DNA from: an uncultured Paracoccaceae bacterium
GTDB taxonomy: Bacteria; Pseudomonadota; Alphaproteobacteria; Rhodobacterales; Rhodobacteraceae
Reading direction: 5' to 3'
NCBI GenBank assembly: GCA_947503965.1
Contig: CANNFU010000001.1
Location: forward strand, 1-64,000
DNA: 64,000 bases
Notes under the pieces: model-generated
The model's database searches: none
What the model saw: only the letters and a program-made list of their open reading frames with translations
What the model was told of the DNA's origin: nothing
In this document: positions 41,899-50,902 of the stretch, one piece after another
Layout of the letters: each line of letters starts with the position of its first letter
How positions within the stretch are numbered: position 1 is the stretch's first letter
Translations under genes and position numbers: made by a program

Positions 41899-43899
41899 AT
41901 GACCGACGCGCCCCGCCAAAATCTGTATGTTTACAATGGTGGTTTTCTGACCGAAGGCCGGGTGCGCCGTATTCTGGATCTGGCGGGATATGACATTCGT
42001 CTGGGTGCGCCCGGTGAAGGTGATCTGGTTGGTGTCTGGGGCCACAGCCCGACCGCCCCGCGGGGCGAAGCGGTGGCTGAACGCAGGGCGGCACCCGTGG
42101 TCCGGGTCGAGGACAGTTTTCTGCGGTCGGTTGGTCTGGGCCGCGACGGAGATGTGCCGATTGGCCTGAATATCGACCGGCGCGGTGTGCATTTTGACCC
42201 GAGCACGCCGTCTGATCTGGAGATGCTGCTGACCGAAGAGCCGCTGGATGACACCGCCCTTTTGAACCGGGCAAAGGCCGGGATTGCGACGCTAAAGGCG
42301 GCGCATATTTCCAAATACAACGCCTTTGATCCGGCAATTGCGGTGCCCGAACCGGGCTATGTGCTGGTGATCGATCAGACCCGCAAGGATGCGTCGATCA
42401 AGGCAAGCGGCGCAGACAGCAACACGTTCCGCGAGATGTTGTTTTTCGCGATGACCGAACATCCCGGCACGCGGATCGTGATCAAGACACATCCTGAAAC
42501 CGCAGCTGGCCATCGCGACGGGTACTTTACCAAGGACGATGAGACCCGGCAGATCACCCTGTGCGATGATCCGGTGTCCCCATGGGCGCTGATGGAGGGG
42601 GCCATTGCGGTTTACACCGTCAGTTCGCAGATGGGGTTCGAGGCAATCCTGGCGGGGCATCGCCCGGTGGTCTTTGGTCAGCCGTTTTACATGGGCTGGG
42701 GGCTGACGGATGATCGTGCGCCATTGCAACGCAGGCAGCGCACACTGACGCGCGCGCAGTTATTCGCCGCCGCGATGATCCTGTACCCGACCTGGTATGA
42801 TCCGTTTCATGACCGCTTATGCAGCTTTGAAGAGGCGGCGGCGACCATGACAGAGCTGGCCCGCGCCTGGCGTGATGATTATCGCGGCTGGGTCGCGGCG
42901 GATATGCGGCTGTGGAAACGCGGCGCCATCCAGAATGTGTTTGGCGGACCAAAGCGCGTCATCTTTACCAAATCAGCCCAAGCCGAGGCAAAGGCCAAGG
43001 CAACAGGCCGCAAGGTGATGCAATGGGCCAGCAAGGCCACTGCGGAAACCCCTGTTCTGGTCGAAGATGGTTTTCTGCGTTCACGTGGCTTGGGCGCGGA
43101 TCTGGTGGCGCCACTGAGCCTTGTTCTGGATGATGTGGGTATCTATTATGACGCGACGCGGCCCAGTCGGCTGGAGGCGCTGATCAATGCATCCGACACG
43201 TTGGATGAAAGCGCAAGGTTGCGCGCGCGCGCGCTGATCGACCGTATCGTGGATGCGAAATTGTCCAAGTATAATCTGGCAAATCAAGCACAGGTCGCAG
43301 ACATGCCGAAAGGCCGGCGGATTTTGGTGCCGGGTCAGGTGGAGGATGATGCCTCGATCCGATTGGGCACGACAGATGTGGCGACCAATCGCGATCTGCT
43401 GAAGGCCGTGCGCGATGCCAATCCGGCGGCGGTGATTGCCTATAAGCCGCACCCGGATGTAGAGACGGGATTGCGCCCCGGTGCCGTGACCGATGCGGAG
43501 GCGTTTGCGGATGTCATCCTTGATCAAACGGACCCGATTGCTGCGTTGAACCACGTCGATGAGGTGTGGACCATGACATCCTTGATCGGGTTCGAGGCAT
43601 TGTTGCGCGGCAAGCAGGTGACTTGTCTGGGATCACCCTTTTACGCCCATTGGGGCCTGACGGATGATCGCGCGATGCCCATTCCGCGCCGGTCGGCACG
43701 GGTGGAACTGGCAGGTCTGGTGCATGCGGCCCTGATCGCCTATCCGCGCTATTTTGACCCGGTGACGGTTCTGGCATGCCCGGTCGAGGTGATCGTGGAC
43801 CGGCTGGAGAATGATGATCTGCCAAAGCCGGGCCGGATGAACCGGACGCTCGCGAAACTGCAAGGGGCCTTCGCAAGCCTAGCGTTTACCTGGCGTTGA
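41899..43899 (+). CDS. kpsC: Capsule polysaccharide Kdo transferase KpsC-like, two-domain
   Basis: 666 residues made of two homologous halves. VEDSFLRSVGLG (70-81) and VEDGFLRSRGLG (388-399) mark equivalent sites; each half also has a SKYN motif, a KPHP/KTHP motif and a GQPFYMGWGLTDDRA / GSPFYAHWGLTDDRA motif. The paired GT domains add alternating Kdo linkages to the capsule linker. Acts at the cytoplasmic face of the inner membrane with KpsS. Confidence 0.9.
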   Translation: MTDAPRQNLYVYNGGFLTEGRVRRILDLAGYDIRLGAPGEGDLVGVWGHSPTAPRGEAVAERRAAPVVRVEDSFLRSVGLGRDGDVPIGLNIDRRGVHFDPSTPSDLEMLLTEEPLDDTALLNRAKAGIATLKAAHISKYNAFDPAIAVPEPGYVLVIDQTRKDASIKASGADSNTFREMLFFAMTEHPGTRIVIKTHPETAAGHRDGYFTKDDETRQITLCDDPVSPWALMEGAIAVYTVSSQMGFEAILAGHRPVVFGQPFYMGWGLTDDRAPLQRRQRTLTRAQLFAAAMILYPTWYDPFHDRLCSFEEAAATMTELARAWRDDYRGWVAADMRLWKRGAIQNVFGGPKRVIFTKSAQAEAKAKATGRKVMQWASKATAETPVLVEDGFLRSRGLGADLVAPLSLVLDDVGIYYDATRPSRLEALINASDTLDESARLRARALIDRIVDAKLSKYNLANQAQVADMPKGRRILVPGQVEDDASIRLGTTDVATNRDLLKAVRDANPAAVIAYKPHPDVETGLRPGAVTDAEAFADVILDQTDPIAALNHVDEVWTMTSLIGFEALLRGKQVTCLGSPFYAHWGLTDDRAMPIPRRSARVELAGLVHAALIAYPRYFDPVTVLACPVEVIVDRLENDDLPKPGRMNRTLAKLQGAFASLAFTWR

Positions 43900-43956
43900 A
43901 GAGGTAATTCTAGAGCTTCCTCCTCAAAACCTGAAACATACCTTAGCTGACGCCCC

Positions 43957-44035
43957 GCCCGATTGCCAAATCGGGCAGCCCCCGACCGCCCCCATGGGCG
44001 GGGGCTTCACCCCCACCCGCGGTCGGGGACTGCCC
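43957..44035. repeat. GC-rich branched inverted-repeat structure
   Basis: A perfect 8-bp hairpin (43957-43976, GCCCGATT/AATCGGGC, loop GCCA) is followed by a 16-base outer stem (43973-43988 with 44020-44035, one wobble/mismatch) enclosing two small hairpins (CCGCCC-CCAT-GGGCGG and GGGGG-CTTCA-CCCCC). It lies between convergent kpsC and ribD. It may be a bidirectional terminator or a member of a dispersed structured repeat family. Confidence 0.7.
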
Positions 44036-44076
44036 TCGCGATGTTCACCAATATCGTCGATTAGTTGGACGGCGCT

Positions 44077-45168
44077 CTAGAATTTCCGTTGCCACCGATG
44101 GCAGATGTCTGCACCGATGCGTTGCACGGAATTCAGCGCAAAGCGGGGCGCGTTGTCCAGCCTGTCAATGCCCATTGCGGCCAGTGCCGGTGTTCCCTCG
44201 GCCCCGATGGCTGCACCGGCAGAGAACACGACCAGTTCATCCACCAGCCCCGCATTCAGAAGTGATGCGGCCAGCATCCCACCCCCTTCGCAAAACACCC
44301 GCGTCAATCCGGACCCGGCCAGCGCCTGCATCACCGACATGGGGTCGACCTGCCCCGCACTGATCTGACATGGCAGGCTGATTGCGCCGCGTGTCGTCCA
44401 GGGCGTGTGATCGGCATCCGGGCCATGACACAGCCAGACGGGCGTATCTTGCGCCGTATCAACCAGATGACCCTCCGTCGGGATTTTCAAGGCGCGCGAG
44501 ACGACGACCCGAACAGGTTGCTGGCTGATCCCGAGCCCCCGCACGGTCAGCGATGGATTGTCGGCGCGTACCGTCCCTGCCCCGACCATGACCGCGTCAT
44601 GGCGCGCGCGCATCATATGCACGGCGCGGCGTGCCTCTGGCCCGGTGATCCATTGGCTTTCGCCGGTCGCGGTGGCGATCCGACCGTCCAGTGTTCCAGC
44701 AAGTTTCAGCGTCACGAACGGTCTGTTTTCGGTGATGCGTAAAAGAAATCCGGCATGATCTGCTCGCGCTTGGTCGGCCAGCACATTGTCGGTGACCGTG
44801 ATCCCGGCATCCCGCAGCATCGCAAACCCTCTGCCTGAAACCCGCGTGTCAGGATCGCCGGTGGCGACAACCACGCGGGCGACCTGCGCATCGATCAGGG
44901 CCTGTGCACAGGCCGGGGTTCTGCCGTGATGGGCGCAAGGTTCCAGTGTGACATAGACGGTCGCACCCGCAGCCTTTGCGCCGGCCTGCGACAGGGCAAT
45001 CGTTTCAGCATGCGGACGCCCCCCGTCGGCGGTATGCCCGCGCCCCACGATCTGCCCGTTCTTGACGATCACGCATCCCACGGCGGGGTTTGGCCAGACA
45101 CGCCCCAGACCGCGCCGCCCCAATGACAGCGCCAGCGCCATAAAGCGGGCGTCGGTTTGGACAGTCAC
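44077..45168 (-). CDS. ribD: Bifunctional riboflavin deaminase/reductase RibD
   Basis: 363 residues. The N-terminal deaminase has zinc ligands in GRPHAE and [13 protein letters not shown]; the C-terminal NADPH-dependent reductase has [27 protein letters not shown] and [13 protein letters not shown]. It performs the second and third steps of riboflavin synthesis. Overlaps nrdR by 4 bases at its start. Confidence 0.94.
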   Translation of the reverse strand: MTVQTDARFMALALSLGRRGLGRVWPNPAVGCVIVKNGQIVGRGHTADGGRPHAETIALSQAGAKAAGATVYVTLEPCAHHGRTPACAQALIDAQVARVVVATGDPDTRVSGRGFAMLRDAGITVTDNVLADQARADHAGFLLRITENRPFVTLKLAGTLDGRIATATGESQWITGPEARRAVHMMRARHDAVMVGAGTVRADNPSLTVRGLGISQQPVRVVVSRALKIPTEGHLVDTAQDTPVWLCHGPDADHTPWTTRGAISLPCQISAGQVDPMSVMQALAGSGLTRVFCEGGGMLAASLLNAGLVDELVVFSAGAAIGAEGTPALAAMGIDRLDNAPRFALNSVQRIGADICHRWQRKF

Positions 45169-45635
45169 TCTTCGTCTTTGGTAGCGTCGGGGCGCAGTTC
45201 GCTGACGAATTTGTCAAAGTCATCTGCAGCCTGGAAGTTCTTGTAAACGCTGGCAAAACGCACGTAAGCAACGGTGTCGATCCGGGCAAGGCTTTCCATC
45301 ACGATCTCACCTATCGTGCCCGATGGAATGTCGGTTTCGCCCATGCTTTCCAGCCGCCGCACGATCCCGCTGATCATCTGGTCCATGCGTTCGGGTTCGA
45401 CCGGGCGTTTTTGCAAAGCGATGCGAATCGACCGTTCCAGTTTGGGCCGGTCGAAATCCTCGCGCCGACCATTGGATTTGATCACAACCAGGTCGCGCAA
45501 TTGCACACGTTCATAGGTTGTAAAACGCCCCCCACACGCGGGGCAGAAACGCCGCCGTCTGATGGCTACATGGTCCTCGGCGGGCCGGCTGTCTTTTACT
45601 TGAGTGTCCACATTTCCGCAGAAGGGGCAACGCAT
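45165..45635 (-). CDS. nrdR: Transcriptional repressor NrdR
   Basis: 156 residues. Zinc ribbon Cys3, Cys6, Cys31, Cys34, then an ATP-cone domain ([20 protein letters not shown]). Represses ribonucleotide reductase genes when dATP is high. The nrdR-ribD pairing is standard in proteobacteria. No NrdR box pair is seen in the window. Confidence 0.96.
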   Translation of the reverse strand: MRCPFCGNVDTQVKDSRPAEDHVAIRRRRFCPACGGRFTTYERVQLRDLVVIKSNGRREDFDRPKLERSIRIALQKRPVEPERMDQMISGIVRRLESMGETDIPSGTIGEIVMESLARIDTVAYVRFASVYKNFQAADDFDKFVSELRPDATKDEE

Positions 45636-45780
45636 GTCCTGTCCTTGTCTCTAGTTCTGGGGTCTATGCCTTGTGACCGGCGCCCCATTGATCCACAGGC
45701 ACTATAGGAAGGCGGATAAGTTTTGGGTAGTGGGCAAATTGGGCCGCAAGATGATGGGGTGCAAACGTGGCGCGCAGGAC

Positions 45781-46296
45781 TCACTCTGTGCTGTTTTTCC
45801 AGACCCGTTCTTGCGGATCATAGCTTAATCCGGCGGCGATCTTTGCGTCCCACAATCCGGCACCCGCCCCGAAGTCAACGGTGCCGGACAGGCAAGGCAG
45901 CTCTGCGATAACGTCGTCACCACGGCGGACAACCACGCCGCCTGAGATGCTGACCTCGATTTCGCCATCCCTGTCATCCGGCAGGATGCGGTCGACCGCG
46001 CCATAGGTAATGTAGCGGTAATCGCCATTTTCGAAGGCGACCTCCTCCCATATCGTGCTTCCTGCACCGGGCCAGGGTGTATAGTCGATCGCGGCAATTG
46101 TTGCAGCCAGTGCAAGCTCTGGCGCACCGGGGCGTCCAAAACTGTAGGTGATGATGTCGTTATCGTGACAAACGTTCAGGGTTTTGCCGGACCGCCCGAT
46201 ATCGCAGCTCAGGAACGTTTCAAGCGCCGCACCGCATGCCGCGTGACTGACACCCCCTGCACAACTGAGCATGACTGCGAGGCACACAGGCTTCAT
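45781..46296 (-). CDS. Secreted protein of unknown function
   Basis: 171 residues with a signal peptide (MKPVCLAVMLSCAGGVSHA). Mature cysteines are in AACGAAL, FLSCDIG, NVCHDND and LPCLSG. The SGKTLNVCHDNDIITYSFG stretch recalls small periplasmic inhibitor-like folds, but I cannot assign a family. The ATG at 46296 was chosen for the signal peptide. Lies 39 bases after the yjbQ stop on the same strand. Confidence 0.65.
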   Translation of the reverse strand: MKPVCLAVMLSCAGGVSHAACGAALETFLSCDIGRSGKTLNVCHDNDIITYSFGRPGAPELALAATIAAIDYTPWPGAGSTIWEEVAFENGDYRYITYGAVDRILPDDRDGEIEVSISGGVVVRRGDDVIAELPCLSGTVDFGAGAGLWDAKIAAGLSYDPQERVWKNSTE

Positions 46297-46335
46297 GCGC
46301 CGTTTCCGATGTCGGACAGACGGACCACACACATG

Positions 46336-46743
46336 TTACTTGCCCAGATGCGCGACGATCTTGCGCTGATGTGGTTTGTCGCGGTGCTCAAACAGATAGA
46401 CGCCCTGCCATGTGCCCAACGCAAGCTCCCCGTCGATGACGGGGATCGACAGATGAGTGGGCAAAAGGGCGGCCTTGATATGTGCTGGCATATCATCCGG
46501 CCCTTCATAGGTATGTGTGAGATACGACATGGTGGGGTCGGTGGTCGGGGGCACCAGCCGTGCGAAAAAGTTCCGCAGGTCTGTCTGTACCTCCGGATCG
46601 GCGTTTTCCTGAATAAGAAGGCTGGCCGAGCTGTGTTGGACAAAGACCGTCAGCAGGCCAGTGCCCTGCACCCAGTGGCGCAGATATTGGGTGAATTCAT
46701 AAAGACCGGGGCCGTTGGTGGCGATATCGAAACGCGTTTGCAT
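46336..46743 (-). CDS. YjbQ family protein (secondary thiamine-phosphate synthase-like)
   Basis: 135 residues, the usual YjbQ length. Family motifs are FVQHSSASLLIQENADP, HIKAALLP and GTWQGVYLFEHRD. Some members have weak thiamine-phosphate synthase activity; the true role is unknown. The ATG at 46743 gives the family N-terminus; a longer frame to 46830 adds unrelated sequence. Confidence 0.88.
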   Translation of the reverse strand: MQTRFDIATNGPGLYEFTQYLRHWVQGTGLLTVFVQHSSASLLIQENADPEVQTDLRNFFARLVPPTTDPTMSYLTHTYEGPDDMPAHIKAALLPTHLSIPVIDGELALGTWQGVYLFEHRDKPHQRKIVAHLGK

Positions 46744-47024
46744 ATCCCGACATTGCGCAAGAGCGCGGCCAGGCGCAAGCGGCATGGTAGGCAAACGGTC
46801 GTGCACGTCACAGTCGTGCCATCCAGGCACCAGTCGCTCACGCGCATACGATGTCCCGACAGCTAAACCGTCGTTCTATCCGTTCTTGAACGCGGGAGGG
46901 GGCAGATGATTCATTATCTGATTATGACAACAGGCGTTAACCAGTTCGAAATCATGTCAATTTAGGACCTTAATGCGACCAAATTTGAATTGCATTCAAT
47001 GTATGTGTCCAAGGAGTGAGTTTG

Positions 47025-47453
47025 ATGGTTTACGTGTGTCGGTCCGTGTTGACGGTGTTTTTGCTTGCGGGTTTAGGGCTGAATGTATTCACGCAGTTTG
47101 ATGGTGGCACAGCGGCAGCGTCGACGCAGAACGGGTTGACGTCTGATGCACAGGTTTATGCAAATGCCTGCCAAACTGCGCTGCAAAGCTACGATCACGA
47201 CTTTGCACCGAATGTCAGCGTGTCTGAAGGCTGTGCCTGTCTTGCACGGGAAATGTCCGACCGGCATGTTGCCGATCTGGCTGCGGCGGAGGTGCTGCTG
47301 GTCGGCATCATTGCAGAGCCCTTGCACAGCGCCGCGCCGGACTGGGCGGGAATTGCCGCTCAGGCGGGCATTAGTGACACGACACTGGGCGCATTGTTGC
47401 AGGCCAGCTATGCCGCGGTCGGTTTGTGCGGACAAAGTTCAACCCGACTCTAG
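47025..47453 (+). CDS. Secreted small protein of unknown function
   Basis: 142 residues. The N-terminal hydrophobic stretch (SVLTVFLLAGLGLNVF) is a signal peptide or anchor. The rest is mainly helical with cysteines in NACQTA, GCACLAR and GLCGQ. No family recognised. The ATG at 47025 follows AAGGAG by 8 bases; the GTG at 47016 overlaps this Shine-Dalgarno and is rejected. Convergent with the hlyU-like gene, 4-base overlap. Confidence 0.65.
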   Translation: MVYVCRSVLTVFLLAGLGLNVFTQFDGGTAAASTQNGLTSDAQVYANACQTALQSYDHDFAPNVSVSEGCACLAREMSDRHVADLAAAEVLLVGIIAEPLHSAAPDWAGIAAQAGISDTTLGALLQASYAAVGLCGQSSTRL

Positions 47454-47725
47454 TCAAACAGGCGCTCGCCCTGTTCATCAATCACTTGCCGGGCTTTCGC
47501 GATTGCGGCACTTGCTGCCTGCTCCTTGTCCTGAAATGTATCGGCGCGGATCAGGTGATGTTCGCGCACTTGCCCGTCCTTGTCCTGTGTGATCCGGGCA
47601 GATAGCCGATAGTTTTGCCCTTCGGCGATAGGTTCTGCCAAGATGCGCATCTCCTTGTAGATTTCTGGTTCTGCGACCGTGTCTGGCGGTTTGCCACTGC
47701 CAAAAAGACGAGAGAGAAGTGACAT
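47450..47725 (-). CDS. HlyU family protein
   Basis: 91 residues matching the alphaproteobacterial HlyU family: MSLLSRLFG at the start, EIYKEMRILAEPIAEGQNYRL in the centre and HHLIRADTFQDKEQAA near the C-terminus. The name comes from a Vibrio haemolysin regulator, but this short form lacks an obvious helix-turn-helix, so its role is uncertain. Confidence 0.75.
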   Translation of the reverse strand: MSLLSRLFGSGKPPDTVAEPEIYKEMRILAEPIAEGQNYRLSARITQDKDGQVREHHLIRADTFQDKEQAASAAIAKARQVIDEQGERLFD

Positions 47726-47912
47726 TGCGGGACCCCTTGCGATGGACCGATATTCATCAGGCCATGATGCTATATCGGTTTTGCAGCAAGCAAAAGGGAC
47801 CGCGCCAAGCGCACGTTCCGGCGACTTACCGCTGATATATGCGCACCGTCTTCATCACACCCCAAACTTTGCATATGCAGGTTGAGTAAAGGTCAACGCC
47901 TGCAGGGATAAG

Positions 47913-48710
47913 ATGATGATGATGAAAGCGACCAGCCTGAGCGCCTTTTTGGTTGTCTGCCTCTCAGCCTGTGGTGGTGGCGGTGGCGGATCAGATTCGG
48001 GGGGCAGCACCGTCACACCAGCCACCAGCAATCTGACAGGGAACCCGGCGACCGAGTTCTCGTTCAATGATGCTGCAAATACGGTCACCGTCAACGGCAC
48101 CGTGATTAACGCGACAACGCGAAGCGCGATCGTTGTACCTGATAATTTTACCGCTTTTGCCAATGGCAGTGCGAGCATCGTGGCGTTCCATGGTGTGACA
48201 CCGTCTGGTGGTGGAACCACCACGGTTTATTCCACCGGGAATGGCGTCGCGATTGGCGCTTTCGCTCAACGGCTTGATGATACCAGACTGCCCGATGCAG
48301 GCAGTGTCGGATATAGCGGTCAATATGCAGGTATTTATCGGGTAGAGTCGTCAAACAGCAATGGGTTCACTATCAGTGGAAATGTACAACTGACCGCTGA
48401 TTTCGATGATGGTTCCATTGACGGCGCTATTACAAGCCGGGTGGCGCGGCAGGAAGATAACGAGACGTTCGGGATGTCTGACGTCACGCTACAAAATACA
48501 ACCTTGGCAGGTGGTGGATTTGTCGGGACCACAAGCGGCGGCGACCTGTTATCTTTACGCGACATCAGTGGGGGCGTCAGAGACGGCGACTATGCCGGGC
48601 TGATCGTTGGTGAGACTGGCGACGAGATCGTGGGGAACATCAATTTGCAACATACACTGAGTGGAACAGTTTTCGCACAAGAGGTTGGTGCGTTCATCGC
48701 GACCGAATAA
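47913..48710 (+). CDS. TbpB-like surface lipoprotein
   Basis: 265 residues. Signal peptide with lipobox LSAC followed by a Gly/Ser tether (GGGGGGSDSGG). The C-terminal half has the pattern of TbpB-type beta-barrel domains (YSGQYAGIYRV, GNVQLTADFDDGSIDGAI, GDYAGLIVGETGDEIVG, EVGAFIA). In other bacteria such lipoproteins are surface-exposed and may bind host proteins or metals; in a marine roseobacter the ligand is unknown. AGGGAT precedes a run of ATGs. No Slam exporter gene is near. Confidence 0.7.
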   Translation: MMMMKATSLSAFLVVCLSACGGGGGGSDSGGSTVTPATSNLTGNPATEFSFNDAANTVTVNGTVINATTRSAIVVPDNFTAFANGSASIVAFHGVTPSGGGTTTVYSTGNGVAIGAFAQRLDDTRLPDAGSVGYSGQYAGIYRVESSNSNGFTISGNVQLTADFDDGSIDGAITSRVARQEDNETFGMSDVTLQNTTLAGGGFVGTTSGGDLLSLRDISGGVRDGDYAGLIVGETGDEIVGNINLQHTLSGTVFAQEVGAFIATE

Positions 48711-48728
48711 GGTTCGACATTCTACAGC

Positions 48729-48762
48729 AAAGGGGGCGCGACCGACTGGCAGCGCCCCCTTT
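48729..48762. terminator. Bidirectional terminator between the TbpB-like gene and rpoD
   Basis: Perfect 11-bp stem AAAGGGGGCGC/GCGCCCCCTTT with a 12-base loop between convergent gene ends. Short T/A tails occur on both sides. Confidence 0.8.
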
Positions 48763-48784
48763 ACGTTTATTAATTTGAACAGGC

Positions 48785-50770
48785 TTACTGATCGAGGAAG
48801 GACCGCAATTTCCGGCTGCGGCTGGGATGCTTCAGCTTGCGCAGCGCTTTCGCCTCGATCTGGCGGATTCGTTCGCGCGTGACGCTGAACTGCTGGCCAA
48901 CTTCCTCAAGCGTATGGTCGGTATTCATCCCGATGCCGAAACGCATACGCAGGACGCGCTCTTCACGTGGGGTCAGCGAGGCCAGAACCCGCGTTGTCGT
49001 TTCCTTCAGGTTTTCCTGAATAGCTGAATCGAGCGGCAGGATCGCGTTCTTGTCTTCGATGAAATCGCCAAGCTGGCTGTCTTCCTCGTCGCCAATCGGC
49101 GTTTCCAGCGAAATCGGCTCTTTGGCGATTTTCATCACCTTGCGGACCTTTTCCAGCGGCATTTGCAGCTTTTCTGCCAATTCCTCGGGGGTTGGTTCGC
49201 GGCCGATTTCGTGCAGCATCTGGCGACCGGTGCGGACCAGCTTGTTGATCGTTTCGATCATGTGGACCGGAATACGGATCGTGCGGGCCTGATCGGCGAT
49301 GGAGCGCGTGATCGCCTGCCTGATCCACCATGTCGCATAGGTCGAGAATTTGTAGCCGCGGCGGTATTCGAATTTATCGACGGCCTTCATCAGCCCGATA
49401 TTACCTTCCTGAATGAGGTCAAGAAATTGCAGGCCACGGTTGGTGTATTTCTTCGCGATCGAGATCACGAGGCGCAGGTTGGCCTCCACCATTTCCTTCT
49501 TCGCCTGACGCGCCTCTTTTTCGCCCTTCTGGACCTGCTGGACGATGCGGCGGAATTCGGTGATGTCGACGCCGACATATTGCCCGACCTGGGCCATGTC
49601 GCCACGCAACTCTTCGATCTTGCCTGTCGATTTCTCGATCATCATCTGCCAGCCGCGGCCCGACTTTTCGGACATGTCGTCCAGCCAGTTCGGGTCCAGC
49701 TCGCGACCCCGATAGGCGTCGATGAATTCGCGACGGTTGATACGCGCCTGATCGGCGAGTTTGACCATGCTTGAATCGATCGACATGATCCGGCGGTTGA
49801 TCCCATAAAGCTGGTCGATCAGCGCCTCAATCCGGTTGTTATGCAGGTGAAGCGAATTCACCAGCTCCACGATTTCAGATCGCAGCTGCTGGTACTTCGT
49901 TTCCTGCTTGTCGGTGAACGACGAATCCTCGTTCAACGTCGCCGACATCCGCGCATCCTGCATATCGGACAGGTCGGCGAAGTCGCGGGCAATGATTTCG
50001 AGCGTTTCCAGAACGCGTGGCTTCAGCGCTGCCTCCATCGCCGCGAGCGACATATTGGCCTGATCATCATCGTCGTCATCATCGTCCTTGGCGATGGGAT
50101 TGCCATCGGCATCAAGTTCCTGCGTCTCTTCCTTTTCGGCGGGTGCCGCACCTGCAACGGGGGCGGCAGCGACGACAGTTTCCTCACCATCCTCGCCCAT
50201 CTGATTGCCAAACGTCGTTTCAAGGTCGATGACATCGCGCAGCAGGATATCCTCGTTCAACAATTCGTCGCGCCAGATCGTGATCGCCTGGAAGGTGAGC
50301 GGGCTTTCGCACAGCCCGAGGATCATGGTATTCCGGCCAGCCTCGATCCGCTTGGCGATGGCGATCTCACCTTCACGCGACAGCAGCTCAACGCTGCCCA
50401 TCTCGCGGAGATACATCCGCACTGGGTCGTCGGTCCTGTCGAGTTTTTCTGTCTCGGCACCGCCCAGCGTCACCTCACGCGAACCGGATACGGTTGCGAC
50501 CTCTGTGCCACCTTTGTTGTCGTCTTCGGCTTCCTCGGATTCTTCTTCCTCGGTCACCTGAATGCCCATTTCGGACAGCATCGACATCACGTCTTCGATC
50601 TGATCCGACGACACCTGATCGGGCGGCAGTACCGCGTTCAGTTGGTCGTAGGTGATGTAACCCCGCTCGCGCGCATCGGCGATCATCTTTTTGACCGCGG
50701 TTTGGCTCATATCAAGGCTGATATCGCCGTCCTGGTCGCCATCTTTACGATCGTCGGTGTCTTTCGCCAT
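48785..50770 (-). CDS. rpoD: Primary sigma factor RpoD (sigma-70)
   Basis: 661 residues. Regions: 1.1 acidic, 1.2 ([21 protein letters not shown]), a long acidic non-conserved insert with a run of eight Asp, regions 2.1-2.4 ([14 protein letters not shown] ... [19 protein letters not shown]), 3 and 4.2 ([26 protein letters not shown]). Recognises most promoters. Lies 132 bases downstream of dnaG; the intervening DNA has four GANTC sites. Confidence 0.97.
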   Translation of the reverse strand: MAKDTDDRKDGDQDGDISLDMSQTAVKKMIADARERGYITYDQLNAVLPPDQVSSDQIEDVMSMLSEMGIQVTEEEESEEAEDDNKGGTEVATVSGSREVTLGGAETEKLDRTDDPVRMYLREMGSVELLSREGEIAIAKRIEAGRNTMILGLCESPLTFQAITIWRDELLNEDILLRDVIDLETTFGNQMGEDGEETVVAAAPVAGAAPAEKEETQELDADGNPIAKDDDDDDDDQANMSLAAMEAALKPRVLETLEIIARDFADLSDMQDARMSATLNEDSSFTDKQETKYQQLRSEIVELVNSLHLHNNRIEALIDQLYGINRRIMSIDSSMVKLADQARINRREFIDAYRGRELDPNWLDDMSEKSGRGWQMMIEKSTGKIEELRGDMAQVGQYVGVDITEFRRIVQQVQKGEKEARQAKKEMVEANLRLVISIAKKYTNRGLQFLDLIQEGNIGLMKAVDKFEYRRGYKFSTYATWWIRQAITRSIADQARTIRIPVHMIETINKLVRTGRQMLHEIGREPTPEELAEKLQMPLEKVRKVMKIAKEPISLETPIGDEEDSQLGDFIEDKNAILPLDSAIQENLKETTTRVLASLTPREERVLRMRFGIGMNTDHTLEEVGQQFSVTRERIRQIEAKALRKLKHPSRSRKLRSFLDQ

Positions 50771-50810
50771 GCGCGGGGCCCTCGTGAAAATCGTGATTTC
50801 AGAGCCGAAG

Positions 50811-50862
50811 TGATTCGGCTGATTCGGTTAAAATCGAATCAACCTCGCATTGAGGTGATTCG
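50811..50862. promoter_or_regulatory. Cluster of four TGATTCG heptamers (GANTC sites) upstream of rpoD
   Basis: Copies at 50811-50817, 50820-50826, 50835-50841 (inverted) and 50856-50862. The copies at 50820 and 50835 form a palindrome. Each contains GANTC, the CcrM adenine methylation site of alphaproteobacteria. They lie 41-92 bases upstream of the rpoD start. Confidence 0.75.
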
Positions 50863-50902
50863 CAAGCAGGTTACGCCTTGTTTTTATTATGTGTTGCGCA
50901 AG

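Noticed and set aside
44926-45126. Small plus-strand frames inside ribD
   Set aside because: They are antisense to a clear gene and have no translation signals.
46889-46904. GTTC...GTTC near 46890 as a second LexA box
   Set aside because: Spacing between the GTTC words is 5 bases, not the required 7.
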